From Pseudomonas alcaliphila JAB1 (GTDB taxonomy: Bacteria > Pseudomonadota > Gammaproteobacteria > Pseudomonadales > Pseudomonadaceae): a stretch of 64,000 nt of DNA. Numbering within the stretch: the stretch's first letter is position 1; every line of letters begins with the position of its first letter. A model generated the notes under the pieces. That model was not told the DNA's origin and did not search any database. It saw only the letters and a program-made list of their open reading frames with translations. Below, piece after piece: positions 46,801-55,063 of this stretch. The stretch lies in the NCBI RefSeq assembly GCF_001941865.1, contig NZ_CP016162.1:2046001-2110000 (forward strand), given 5' to 3'. Made by a program: the position numbers and the translations under genes.

Positions 46801-49800
46801 GGTGAAGGCCAACGGCGACTTCAGCTTCGAACTGCAGGGGCCCATCGATCATCCGGTTCAGGATGGTAACGACGATGAGTTGTGGTCGTCGGAAGGCGGG
46901 TTTGGCATCGATTTCACCCAGCTGATCACCGCCACCGACGGCGATGGTGACCCGTTGGATATGCCGCTCGATGCTGCCGGACTGTTCGTCATCAACGTAC
47001 AGGACGATGTGCCTGAGCTGGTGGATGGTGGCTCCAGTCACTGTCTGACCCTTACCTACAAGGGCGGTGATGCCGGCTACCTCAACAGCTACGGCTACTA
47101 CATCAAGGGGCCTGATGGCACACCGGTCAGTGGCGTGCTGGTCTGGGGTAATACCACCGCCATGCAGATCGGTGATTCCATCACGCTGCAGGGGCTTGAT
47201 CCCGCGTCAGTGGGTTTCTTCATCACCCCCAATGGTGCCTCGAATGACATACCTGACGGCACTGCGCTCACGTTCCAGTGGGTCGATGGCCAGTGGCAGG
47301 CGGTGGCTGATGGTCAGCCGCTAACCGGCAGTGGTGGCGCTGATGTGCTCTTCGACAACCCGGCGCTCAACCCCGCAGGCAAGACCCATGTGCAAGACAA
47401 CGCCGCGCCCGGAAACCAGAACTGGGAGGATATCAACAGCGACAGCGATAACGACTACAACGATGTCAATATCCAGGCCACCTGGACGGTCAAGACGCCT
47501 GCACCGGTAGGCGGTACGGTACATGAGGACAAGCTGACCGATCCCCATCAGGGCAACCCGGATGGTACTGGCCAGACGTTGCTGATCAGCACTGCGACGG
47601 GTGCGGCCAGTTTGCTCTCGCTGGTTGCCTTCGGCGCCGATGGGCCCGGCGATTTCAGCCTGGTGGAGGAGGGGAGCGCCGCCGAGTTGCTGAACGCCCA
47701 AGGGCTGACGTCCGGCGGTGAGCCGCTCGACTACAGGGTCACCCAGGAGCTCGATGACGACGGCAATCTGGTCAGCACCACGCTTACTGCGACGGCCACG
47801 GTTGCAGGCGGTTATCCGGTATTCACCCTGGTGCTGAAGGCCAACGGCGACTTCAGCTTCGAACTGCAGGGGCCAATCGACCATCCGCTGAAAAATGGTG
47901 ACGACAACGAGCTCTGGTCGTCGGACGGTGCCTTTGGCATCGACTTCACCCAGTTGCTGGCGATCACCGATGGCGATGGCGACCCGCTGCAGATACCGCA
48001 GGGAGCTGGCGGTCTGTTCGTGATCAATATCGAGGACGATGTGCCGACCCTGAGTCTAGGGGTCAATAAGCAAGCGTTGGTTCAGCTGGAAGTGGCGCTG
48101 GACGAAACCCGTGGCAATCATGATCGTTACGCCGCCAACGATAACCAGAGCCAGGGCTACGTGAACGACGACAATGGCGCGTTGGCCAAGGTCACCACTG
48201 AGCTTGCCGGCGGCTTGACCTCGCTGTTCACCATCGGTGGGGCAGCCGGGGCTGATGGCGAGGCTTCACTCAGCGGAACGCTGAGCTTCTCCGGGGTGCC
48301 GCCCAAGGGGCTGGCCACCACCTTGTCGGCCACCAATGGCGGTGCCATCCGTCTGTTCGTTGACCCGGCCAACAGCCAATTGATCAAGGGTGTCGATGCT
48401 TCTGGCGATACGGTCTTCACCATCGCCATCGTCACTGTCGATGGGCAACCGCAACTGCAGACCACGCTGTTCGAAGCGATCCGTCATCCAGACAATAATC
48501 AGCGCTTCGACGAGGCGGTCGATCTGTTGATCAAACACCAGGGCTCGTTGCAGCTGCAGTATCAGGTTACCCGTGTCGACGGTGATGGTGACGCGGTGAC
48601 CCGTACCGCGAAGGTCGAGCTTGCTGGCGGCAATTCGTCCTACTTCTCCTTCCAGGACGACGGCCCGAAAATCATCAAGTTCGAGCTGGGTCACAGCGTC
48701 AAGCTATACGTCGACGAATCCGTTGGCAAAGGTGGTTCCAGCCAGAACGAACCCGGCCAGGCTGCGCCGAATGACGAGCAGGGCCACGGCAATGTGCTGG
48801 GTTACGCCCGGATCAACGGCGAGAAGCTGTTCAAGCTGATCGCCGATGGTGGTTCGGATGGCCTGGACAGTGGCCGTACCCGCTTCTCCCTGAGCCTTGC
48901 CAGCAATGGCGTGGACTCCGGGCTGAATGCCACGGCCGGTGGCGATATCCTGCTGTACAAGGAGGCCGATGGCAGCATCCTGGGTAAAGCCAATGGCGTT
49001 ACGGTGTTCAAGATCAGCGTCAATGCCGCTGACGGTAGCGTGACCCTGGTGCAGTACAAGGCCATCGCCCATGGCGACACCAGCAGCCACGACGAGCTGG
49101 CGCTGCTCAAGGATGGCGTGCTGAAACTGAACGTGACGGTCTACGACAAGGACGGCGACCCGCAGAGCGCCAGCCTGGATCTGGGCAAGGTGGTCGGCTT
49201 CGAGGACGACGGCCCGAAAATCACCAAGTTCGAGCTGCAGCATGGCACCAAGCTGTACGTCGACGAATCGGTGGGTACCACCGGTTCCAGCCAGAACGAG
49301 AATGGTCATGTCGCGCCGAACGATGAGCAAGGCCATGGTGATGTGCTCGGCTATGCCAGCATCGACGGCAAGGATCTGTTCAAGCTCACGGTGAATGCCG
49401 GTTCGGATGGCCAGGATACGTCGCGTACCCGTTTCGAGTTGGACCTGAGCCGGGACGGCGTCGACTCTGGGCTGGATGCTACCGCAGGCGGCGATATTCG
49501 CCTGTACAAGGATGCCGACGGCAACGTGCTGGGTGTGGCCAACGGCGTCACGGTATTCAAGGTCAGCGTCAATGCCGGCAGTGGCAGTGTGACCCTCGTG
49601 CAATACGAGGCCATCGCCCATGGCAATACCAGCAAGCATGACGAGTTGGCGCTGATTCGCGCCGGCGTGCTGAAGCTCGGCGTGACCGTCTATGACAAGG
49701 ATGGCGACTCTCACAGTGCCAGTCTGGATCTGGGCAAGGTAGTCGGCTTCGAGGACGATGGCCCCTCCGCGGGCATCACCAATGCCGCCTACGCGCTGGA

Positions 49801-52800
49801 CGATGAAGGCCTGCCCAATGGCATCAACGGTGGTGAGGGCGATGTGACAGGGGCGAACACCACGGTCTCTGGCACGCTGGTATTCGACGCCGGCTCCGAT
49901 GGTCTGCGTGGCATCTCCCTGTTCGGGCCGAGCGTATTGGGCACCGAGAACGTCACTTCGACCTGGAACGGCGACAGCAAAACGCTGACCATCAGCAGTG
50001 CCGAGCGTGGCACGCTGGTAACCGTGGTGTTGACCGATCCGGCGCTCGGCAAGTACCAGCTGAAGTTGCATCAACCCTTGATGCATCCGGCTGGCCAGGA
50101 CGAAAACGACATCAAACTGCAGATCGGCTACACCGTGACCGACGGTGATGGTGATACCGCCGTGGGCAAGCTGGTGGTCACCGTCGATGATGACACCCCG
50201 ACCATCCAGGCCATGCAGCCGGGCTTCGAGTCGCAGGCCACCTTCCTCGGCAGCGATGCCGGCTATCACAACAGCTACGGTTATTACTCGCGAGATGCCG
50301 AGGGCAATCCATCCGTGGGCAAGGTGATCTGGGCTGATGTGAAGGCGCAGGCGACAGGAGCCACCTTCGATCTGGATGGGCTCGACCCGAGTGAGGTCGG
50401 TTTCTTCATCATCCCCAATGGCGCCGCCAATGTTGGTTTGAGCAATGGCGCCGAGCTGACCTTCCAGCAGGACGCTGATGGCAACTGGCAGGCCTTGCTG
50501 GGAGGGGTGCCACTGACCGGTGCTGGCGGTGCCAACGTGCTGTTCGACCGCGCCGAGTTCAACCCGGGCGGCTCGCACCTGCAGGACAACGCTGAACCGG
50601 GCAACCAGAACTGGGAGGACCTCACCGACGCTCCCGACTACGACTACAACGACGTCAACACCAACGTGACCTGGGGCATGCCGCTGCAGGTGGACGAGAC
50701 TTATCTGGGTACGCCGGATGCGACGGTCAGCCGTAACTTCAGCTCGGCCTTCAACGCCGAGTATGGTGCCGACGGCCCTGGTTCCCTGGCCTACGCGCTG
50801 GTGATCAAATCGCCGGATTCCGGGCTGGTGGATACCGAGAGCGATGAAGCGGTCAAGCTGGTGTTCAACGGCTCGGTGCTCGAAGGTCGCACCGAAACCA
50901 GTAACGAGCTGGTTTTCACCCTGAGCGTCGACGCCGCAGGATTGGTGACCCTGACGCAACTGCGGGCTGTGGTTCATCCCACTGCCCAGCCTGATGAACT
51001 GCATCTGCTGGGCAGTGACAAGATCGGACTGCAGGCCACCATCACCGACGCCGACGACGATCAGGATTCGGCCAGTATCGACCTGGGTAAGGTGCTGGGC
51101 TTCCGTGATGACGCACCGATGGCGGTCAACGATGAGATTCTCGGTGAGGTCTCACGCACGGCAGTCGATCAGGTCGTCGGCAACGTCAACGACCTCACTG
51201 GCAACGACAGCTTTGGCAACGATGGCAAGGCAAGCGTCTCGCCGGTGCAGATCATCGGCCAGGGTAGTCAGGGCGGTACGCTGGTCATCGATCCCAGCGG
51301 TAATCTGGTTTACAGCGCCGGCAGTGGGGCCAGCGCCGGTACGGAGGTGTTCACCTATCAGATCACCGACGGTGATGGCGACGTTTCCACGGCCACCGTG
51401 ACTCTCACGCTTGGCGGCAATGACCCGGTCGGCGGCCAGGCTTCCGGCAGCGTCGACGAGGATGGCTTGACCCATGGGCTGACCGGAGGCCCCAACGATC
51501 TGGCTGGTAACGCCACCACGGCTGGTGGGCCACTGGGTTATCAGGTGGACAACTTCGGTGGTTTCGCTTGGGATGCCAGTGGTCTTGGCAGCCTGTCTTC
51601 AGGCGGTTCGGCGCTCAACTATCAGCTCAGTGCAGATGGCAAGACGCTGAGTGCGTACGATGCCGGTGGCAATCCGGTCTTCACCCTTAGCCTGACCAAT
51701 TCGGATACTGGGCAATACAGCTTCAAGCTGTTCAAGCCACTCGACCATCCGGCACCAGATGTCGATGGTACGGCAGACGAGAACGACCTGAACCTGGCCT
51801 TCTCCTACAAGGTCTGGGACTCCGCTGCGCCTTCGGCTCCGGCCACGGGTAGCCTGACGATCACGGTGGATGACGACTCGCCGGCCACGCCCGACGACAT
51901 CGCCAAGTCTACCAGCGAGCCGCAAGGCATCCAGACCAACCTGATGGTAGTGCTGGATCTGTCCGGCAGCATGGACGAAGCGCCGTCGGGTGTCAGCGGG
52001 TTCAGCAGCAAGCTGGCGCTGGCCAAGGATGCCGTGCAGCGTCTGATCGACAGCTACGACAACCTCGGTGACGTGATGGTGCGCATCGTGACCTTCGCCA
52101 ACAGCGCGAGTGCTGTGGGCAATGTCTGGATGAGCGCCGTCGATGCCAAGGCCTGGCTCACCGACCTGGCCAACAACGCCGGCAACGGTTCGACCAACTA
52201 TGACGATGCACTGATCAAGGCGATGAATGCCTACGATTCGTCCGGCAAACTCACCGGCGCTGGGGTACAGAACGTTTCGTACTTCCTCTCCGACGGCCAG
52301 CCGACGCTGTCCAACGCCAATCCGGGCAGCAACAACAGTGGCAGTCAGTACAACCCGGGTCTGGGCGATGGTATTGATGCTGGCGAAGAGGCGGACTGGA
52401 TCGCCTTCCTCACGGCCAAGGACATCAAGTCCTATGCGCTGGGTATGGGGCTGGGCAGTGACCTCGACAAGACCTTGCTCAACCCCATTGCCTATGACGG
52501 CAAGGCGGGCGTCAACACCGATGGCATCCTGGTCTCCAACCTCAACCAGCTCAACGATACCCTGCAGGGTACGGTGACGGGTACGGTGATCTCCGGCAAC
52601 CTGATCAGCGAAGGCAGCAATGGTTTCGGTGCCGATGGCCCGGGTCTGCAGCCGATTGCTGCGATCACCCACAACGGTGTCACGTATACCAGCGAGTCGG
52701 CTGCCTACGATCCCGCGAGCCATACGCTGACCTTCACCACCTTGGGTGGCGGCTCGTTCAGCGTCAACCTGGTCACCGGGGCTTACACCTACAACTTCAA

Positions 52801-54406
52801 CGACGATGTCGCCGAGGATGTGACGGATACCATCCGCTACACCCTGATCGATCGCGATGGCGATGCGGTGTCTGCCGACCTGAAGCTGACCATTACCGAC
52901 AGCAGCGAGGTCTATGCCTACGACAACTACAACCAGGCCATCGTCGGGCAGAAATGGGTCACGCCCGACCCGGTAACCAAGGTGCTGGCGGACTTTTCCA
53001 GTACCAGCAATCAGGCCTCGTCCGGGCCCAGCTACAACCCCTGGATATTCGATACCACCGACAACGGCAACGTGAGTGGCAATGAAACCACGGTGATCAC
53101 GCAGGCCGATGTCATGGCTGTGGCGGGCAGCAAATGGGGCGTTACCGCTGTCAATTCGTCCAATGGCGTCAGCGTGCAGGGCAATGCCCTGCAGCTCGTC
53201 GACAGTGATCGTAGCGCCGGTGTCAGCACCAAGGCTGCAACACCGACCTTCGAGGTGGCCGAGGGCAACACGGCCAAGGTCTCCTTCGACCTGGGCAGCA
53301 TCAGGAACTTCAGCAGCAGCGGCTCGGGAGACCAGTTCACCTGGACGTTGTACAAGCAGAACGGCAGTGCCTGGACGCTGGTGCAGAGCGGCACCCATGC
53401 ATCCAGTAACTCGACTACCGTCACCAGCAACAGCGTGGGCGAGGGTACTTATCGTCTCTACTTCGAGGTCAATGATCGCACCAACAACAGCAGCAGCTTC
53501 CGTGTCCGGGTGGATAACATCACCCTGATCACCGTGGCAGCCGCGATGCTGGTCGACACTGCCACGGCGGTGGCGGGCAACGTGCTGACCGATGCCAACA
53601 ACTACCTCTACAGCGATCATCCATGGGGTGCGGTGGATAGCAAGGGTAGCGAGGGGGCGACGCTCAGCGTGCTGGATAACGGCAGCTTCGTGGCCGTGAG
53701 CACCTCGAAGACCATCGACGGGCAGTGGGGCAGCTTGCTGTTGCACAGCGACGGCTCCTACACCTACACACCGGATCCCGACTACGCCAACCTGGGCAAG
53801 GAAGATGTCTTCACCTACCAGTTGACCCAGCCTGATGGCGACGTCAGCACGGCGCGCCTGGTGGTCGGTATCGGCTCCAGCGTTGCAGTGCAGCCCAATG
53901 TGGTGATGGGTCATGAGGCGCTCAACGACACCTTGCTGGGCAGCGAAGGCAGTGATGTGCTGCTGGGGTTGGGTGGCAACGATACGCTCCATGGGCTGGG
54001 GGGCAATGATCGTCTGGAGGGCGGTAATGGTAATGACACCCTGATCGGCGGCAAGGGCAACGACATCCTCATTGGCGGTGCCGGCAACGACACCTTCGTG
54101 TGGAACGCCGATGATCGTGGCGGCAACTACCACGATATCGTCAAGGACTTCGGCAATGGCGCGGACAAGCTGGATCTGTCGCAGCTTTTGGTAGGTGTCA
54201 GCGATCCAGCCAGTGCCGACGTATTGACCCAATACCTGAGCTTCGACTTCGTCAGCGAGCCGGGCAGTACGGTGATCAATATCGCCAGCGCCGGAGGTGG
54301 CGCGCCGGTGGATCAGACCATCACCCTGGAAAACACCATTCTTTCCGGTGGTAATGCTGCGGAGGTCATCCAGGGCATGCTGGACCAGAATCAGCTGGTC
54401 GCCTGA
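43871..54406 (+). CDS. lapA: LapA-like giant surface adhesin
   Basis: The 3511-residue protein starts MATLIGVVSQVVGEVFAVAS, the LapA-type retention module, with GAGG nine bases before the ATG. T118-A119-A120-G121 in EGEATAAGPG is the expected LapG cleavage site, and a Gly-rich linker follows. Tandem repeats come next: three 175-residue T1SS-143-like units (44900-46465) and two 183-residue units (48661-49758). DUF4114-like domains lie at about 47035-47490 and 50218-50670. A VWA domain with DLSGSMDE (about 51925-52560) and RTX nonapeptides (53920-54110) before the secretion signal complete it. It is shorter than P. fluorescens LapA. It should be exported by LapEBC and held at the outer membrane for biofilm attachment. 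The name rests on module and context. Confidence 0.88.
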   Translation: MATLIGVVSQVVGEVFAVASDGSRRPISEGDRVYAGEQLVTGASGAIAVAMSNGQQLTLGRDSSLTLNEQMLASSPTSQAPTADAPPPVPSDSDLTDVEQLQAAIEAGVDPTLEGEATAAGPGAGGGAGGAGGGHSFVLLGEVGGALDPVIGFPTEGLSTGPEFPDAEPIVDPDIPLPAGPEGFPSGGEASNAVDEEGLPGGIAGGPNDLAGEDTVVIGTLGYSFGPNGIGSFAWSSEGLAALGISSQGVSLTYSVSADGLTLSAFAGDTLVFTLQLTDLAAGTYEFSLFAPLDHAAPEPGGSDENDLFFLFGYSITDGAGNTAAGSLTLGVDDDTPELQGVPGERPSVGGLVHEDALDNGNAEGGQTLTLSGGPGTLDALVNFGADGRGSFSLSGSAEALDSLIALGLTSGGVALAYSVSADGTTLIATAGGNPVFTLVVNPDGSYLFTLQGPLDHPEADGIDAETLGDNSLALDFSGILQTTDFDGDAVAGGFAAGSFVIDIEDDVPVLVGSPGERPTVGGLVHEDALDNGNAEGGDQTLTVEGDVGALDALVNFGADGRGGFQLSTAPGALIGLQDLGLTSGNVELFYAVSADGSTLTATAGEGGAPVFTLLVNPDGSYLFTLQGPLDHPEADGIDAETLGDNSLALDFSGLLVATDGDGDPLNDGFDAGSFVIDIEDDVPVLVGAPGERPTVGGLVHEDALDNGNAEGGDQTLTVEGDVGALDALVNFGADGRGGFQLSTAPGALIGLQDLGLTSGNVELFYAVSADGSTLTATAGEDGAPVFTLVVNPDGSYLFTLEGPLDHPEADGIDAETLGDNSLALDFSGLLVATDGDGDPLNDGFDAGSFVIDIEDDVPTLNETNPQLPAVGGTVHEDLLSEPHAGNPDGALQTLVISTAAGGGSLSALVSFGADGPGEFSLVDAEKAESLLWAQGLTSGGEPLEYVVTKECDGSGNLLSTTLTATAVGGYPVFELVVKANGDFSFELQGPIDHPVQDGNDDELWSSEGGFGIDFTQLITATDGDGDPLDMPLDAAGLFVINVQDDVPELVDGGSSHCLTLTYKGGDAGYLNSYGYYIKGPDGTPVSGVLVWGNTTAMQIGDSITLQGLDPASVGFFITPNGASNDIPDGTALTFQWVDGQWQAVADGQPLTGSGGADVLFDNPALNPAGKTHVQDNAAPGNQNWEDINSDSDNDYNDVNIQATWTVKTPAPVGGTVHEDKLTDPHQGNPDGTGQTLLISTATGAASLLSLVAFGADGPGDFSLVEEGSAAELLNAQGLTSGGEPLDYRVTQELDDDGNLVSTTLTATATVAGGYPVFTLVLKANGDFSFELQGPIDHPLKNGDDNELWSSDGAFGIDFTQLLAITDGDGDPLQIPQGAGGLFVINIEDDVPTLSLGVNKQALVQLEVALDETRGNHDRYAANDNQSQGYVNDDNGALAKVTTELAGGLTSLFTIGGAAGADGEASLSGTLSFSGVPPKGLATTLSATNGGAIRLFVDPANSQLIKGVDASGDTVFTIAIVTVDGQPQLQTTLFEAIRHPDNNQRFDEAVDLLIKHQGSLQLQYQVTRVDGDGDAVTRTAKVELAGGNSSYFSFQDDGPKIIKFELGHSVKLYVDESVGKGGSSQNEPGQAAPNDEQGHGNVLGYARINGEKLFKLIADGGSDGLDSGRTRFSLSLASNGVDSGLNATAGGDILLYKEADGSILGKANGVTVFKISVNAADGSVTLVQYKAIAHGDTSSHDELALLKDGVLKLNVTVYDKDGDPQSASLDLGKVVGFEDDGPKITKFELQHGTKLYVDESVGTTGSSQNENGHVAPNDEQGHGDVLGYASIDGKDLFKLTVNAGSDGQDTSRTRFELDLSRDGVDSGLDATAGGDIRLYKDADGNVLGVANGVTVFKVSVNAGSGSVTLVQYEAIAHGNTSKHDELALIRAGVLKLGVTVYDKDGDSHSASLDLGKVVGFEDDGPSAGITNAAYALDDEGLPNGINGGEGDVTGANTTVSGTLVFDAGSDGLRGISLFGPSVLGTENVTSTWNGDSKTLTISSAERGTLVTVVLTDPALGKYQLKLHQPLMHPAGQDENDIKLQIGYTVTDGDGDTAVGKLVVTVDDDTPTIQAMQPGFESQATFLGSDAGYHNSYGYYSRDAEGNPSVGKVIWADVKAQATGATFDLDGLDPSEVGFFIIPNGAANVGLSNGAELTFQQDADGNWQALLGGVPLTGAGGANVLFDRAEFNPGGSHLQDNAEPGNQNWEDLTDAPDYDYNDVNTNVTWGMPLQVDETYLGTPDATVSRNFSSAFNAEYGADGPGSLAYALVIKSPDSGLVDTESDEAVKLVFNGSVLEGRTETSNELVFTLSVDAAGLVTLTQLRAVVHPTAQPDELHLLGSDKIGLQATITDADDDQDSASIDLGKVLGFRDDAPMAVNDEILGEVSRTAVDQVVGNVNDLTGNDSFGNDGKASVSPVQIIGQGSQGGTLVIDPSGNLVYSAGSGASAGTEVFTYQITDGDGDVSTATVTLTLGGNDPVGGQASGSVDEDGLTHGLTGGPNDLAGNATTAGGPLGYQVDNFGGFAWDASGLGSLSSGGSALNYQLSADGKTLSAYDAGGNPVFTLSLTNSDTGQYSFKLFKPLDHPAPDVDGTADENDLNLAFSYKVWDSAAPSAPATGSLTITVDDDSPATPDDIAKSTSEPQGIQTNLMVVLDLSGSMDEAPSGVSGFSSKLALAKDAVQRLIDSYDNLGDVMVRIVTFANSASAVGNVWMSAVDAKAWLTDLANNAGNGSTNYDDALIKAMNAYDSSGKLTGAGVQNVSYFLSDGQPTLSNANPGSNNSGSQYNPGLGDGIDAGEEADWIAFLTAKDIKSYALGMGLGSDLDKTLLNPIAYDGKAGVNTDGILVSNLNQLNDTLQGTVTGTVISGNLISEGSNGFGADGPGLQPIAAITHNGVTYTSESAAYDPASHTLTFTTLGGGSFSVNLVTGAYTYNFNDDVAEDVTDTIRYTLIDRDGDAVSADLKLTITDSSEVYAYDNYNQAIVGQKWVTPDPVTKVLADFSSTSNQASSGPSYNPWIFDTTDNGNVSGNETTVITQADVMAVAGSKWGVTAVNSSNGVSVQGNALQLVDSDRSAGVSTKAATPTFEVAEGNTAKVSFDLGSIRNFSSSGSGDQFTWTLYKQNGSAWTLVQSGTHASSNSTTVTSNSVGEGTYRLYFEVNDRTNNSSSFRVRVDNITLITVAAAMLVDTATAVAGNVLTDANNYLYSDHPWGAVDSKGSEGATLSVLDNGSFVAVSTSKTIDGQWGSLLLHSDGSYTYTPDPDYANLGKEDVFTYQLTQPDGDVSTARLVVGIGSSVAVQPNVVMGHEALNDTLLGSEGSDVLLGLGGNDTLHGLGGNDRLEGGNGNDTLIGGKGNDILIGGAGNDTFVWNADDRGGNYHDIVKDFGNGADKLDLSQLLVGVSDPASADVLTQYLSFDFVSEPGSTVINIASAGGGAPVDQTITLENTILSGGNAAEVIQGMLDQNQLVA
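44222..44233 (+). other. Predicted LapG cleavage site TAAG
   Basis: Codons for T118-A119-A120-G121. The TAAG motif directly after the retention module is where LapG cuts LapA in P. fluorescens, between the two alanines. Confidence 0.85.
44900..46465 (+). repeat. Three 525-bp tandem repeats in the adhesin
   Basis: Matching points (GGCGAAC, VNPDGSYLFTL codons) recur at 45191, 45716 and 46241, exactly 525 bp apart. Units two and three are nearly identical at the base level, while the first is more diverged. Each encodes about 175 residues ending IDIEDDVPVLVG. Confidence 0.9.
48661..49758 (+). repeat. Two 549-bp tandem repeats in the adhesin
   Basis: CGGCCCGAAA at 48661 and 49210 marks two 183-residue units (KLYVDESVG, SQNE, VLGY, KANGVTVFK... 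DLGKVVGFEDDGP). These are more diverged than the first array. Confidence 0.85.
53920..54110 (+). repeat. RTX nonapeptide block at the adhesin C-terminus
   Basis: Repeats such as LGGNDTLHGLGGNDRLEGG and GNGNDTLIGGKGNDILIGG bind Ca2+ outside the cell and precede the type I secretion signal. Confidence 0.9.
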
Positions 54407-54415
54407 GGTGTGAGG

Positions 54416-54444
54416 GAGGCCGTCAGCGCTGCGCTGGCGGCCTC
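54416..54444 (+). repeat. Hairpin after the adhesin
   Basis: GAGGCCG and CGGCCTC with further inner pairing (CAGCGC/GCGCTG) form a strong stem directly after the stop codon. There is no T-run. Confidence 0.55.
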
Positions 54445-54499
54445 TCAGGTAAAGGGAAATGCTTATCAGAGTTTCCTTGGTTGGAGCACTCAACTAGAG

Positions 54500-54536
54500 T
54501 AAGCCCGCTACCCGTTCCGAGTAGCGGGCTTTTTTA
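54500..54536 (+). terminator. Rho-independent terminator of the adhesin gene
   Basis: AGCCCGCTA and TAGCGGGCT form a 9-bp stem with an 11-nt loop, followed by TTTTTT. Confidence 0.9.
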
Positions 54537-54557
54537 TGGCGTTTGCTGGAGGCAGCG

Positions 54558-54899
54558 ATGGTTTACGTACAGCGCGACGCGGCCGGGCGTTTGTTGCGGG
54601 TTGAACATGAGCCCTTTGAAGGGATGACGGAAAACCTGGCGGTCGAGAGCGACGAGCTGCAGACCTGGTTGGCGGCCAAGGAAGAGGTCAAGGCGCGTCT
54701 GGACAGCCTCAAGCAGTCCGACCTGGAGCTGGTGCGCGTGCTGGAAGACGTAGTCAGCGTGCTTGTAGAGCGCGGTGTGATCCGCTACACCGACCTGCCC
54801 GAGGCCGCACGCCAGAAGCTCGATCAGCGTGCCATCGCGCGGGCGGAGATCGAGGGGTTGAGCGGCCTGCTCGGCGACGACGAGCATCATCTGGTGTGA
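54558..54899 (+). CDS. Small conserved pseudomonad protein (often misnamed tryptophan synthase beta-like)
   Basis: The 113-residue helical protein (MVYVQRDAAGRLLRVEHEPFEGM, then VLEDVVSVLVERGVIRYTDLPEAARQKLDQR) has a GGAGG site six bases before the ATG. I recall it as a conserved small gene near the adhesin locus in Pseudomonas, sometimes labelled with a tryptophan synthase name; nothing here resembles that enzyme. It converges with lapD across a REP pair. Confidence 0.7.
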   Translation: MVYVQRDAAGRLLRVEHEPFEGMTENLAVESDELQTWLAAKEEVKARLDSLKQSDLELVRVLEDVVSVLVERGVIRYTDLPEAARQKLDQRAIARAEIEGLSGLLGDDEHHLV

Positions 54900-54994
54900 G
54901 GCTCGGTTGGCAGGTAAACGAGCCGATTGTTTCTGCTTAGGGCGATGATGCCCTCTCCCCAACCCTCTCTCATAAATGGGAGAGGGAGCAGAAC

Positions 54995-55055
54995 GTAGCC
55001 CGGATGCAATCCGGGGATGCTCGGCGCGATATTTCCCGGATTTCATCCGGGCTAC
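54995..55055. repeat. REP pair between converging genes
   Basis: Inverted REP pair separating the small gene at 54558-54899 from the 3' end of lapD. Confidence 0.85.
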
Positions 55056-55063
55056 AGAAGCAC

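Noticed and set aside
51599..54493. Long minus-strand frame opposite the adhesin (964 codons)
   Set aside because: A shadow of the repetitive adhesin sequence. Similar antisense frames occur at 44102-46291 and 48704-51004, and none has a ribosome site or known motif.
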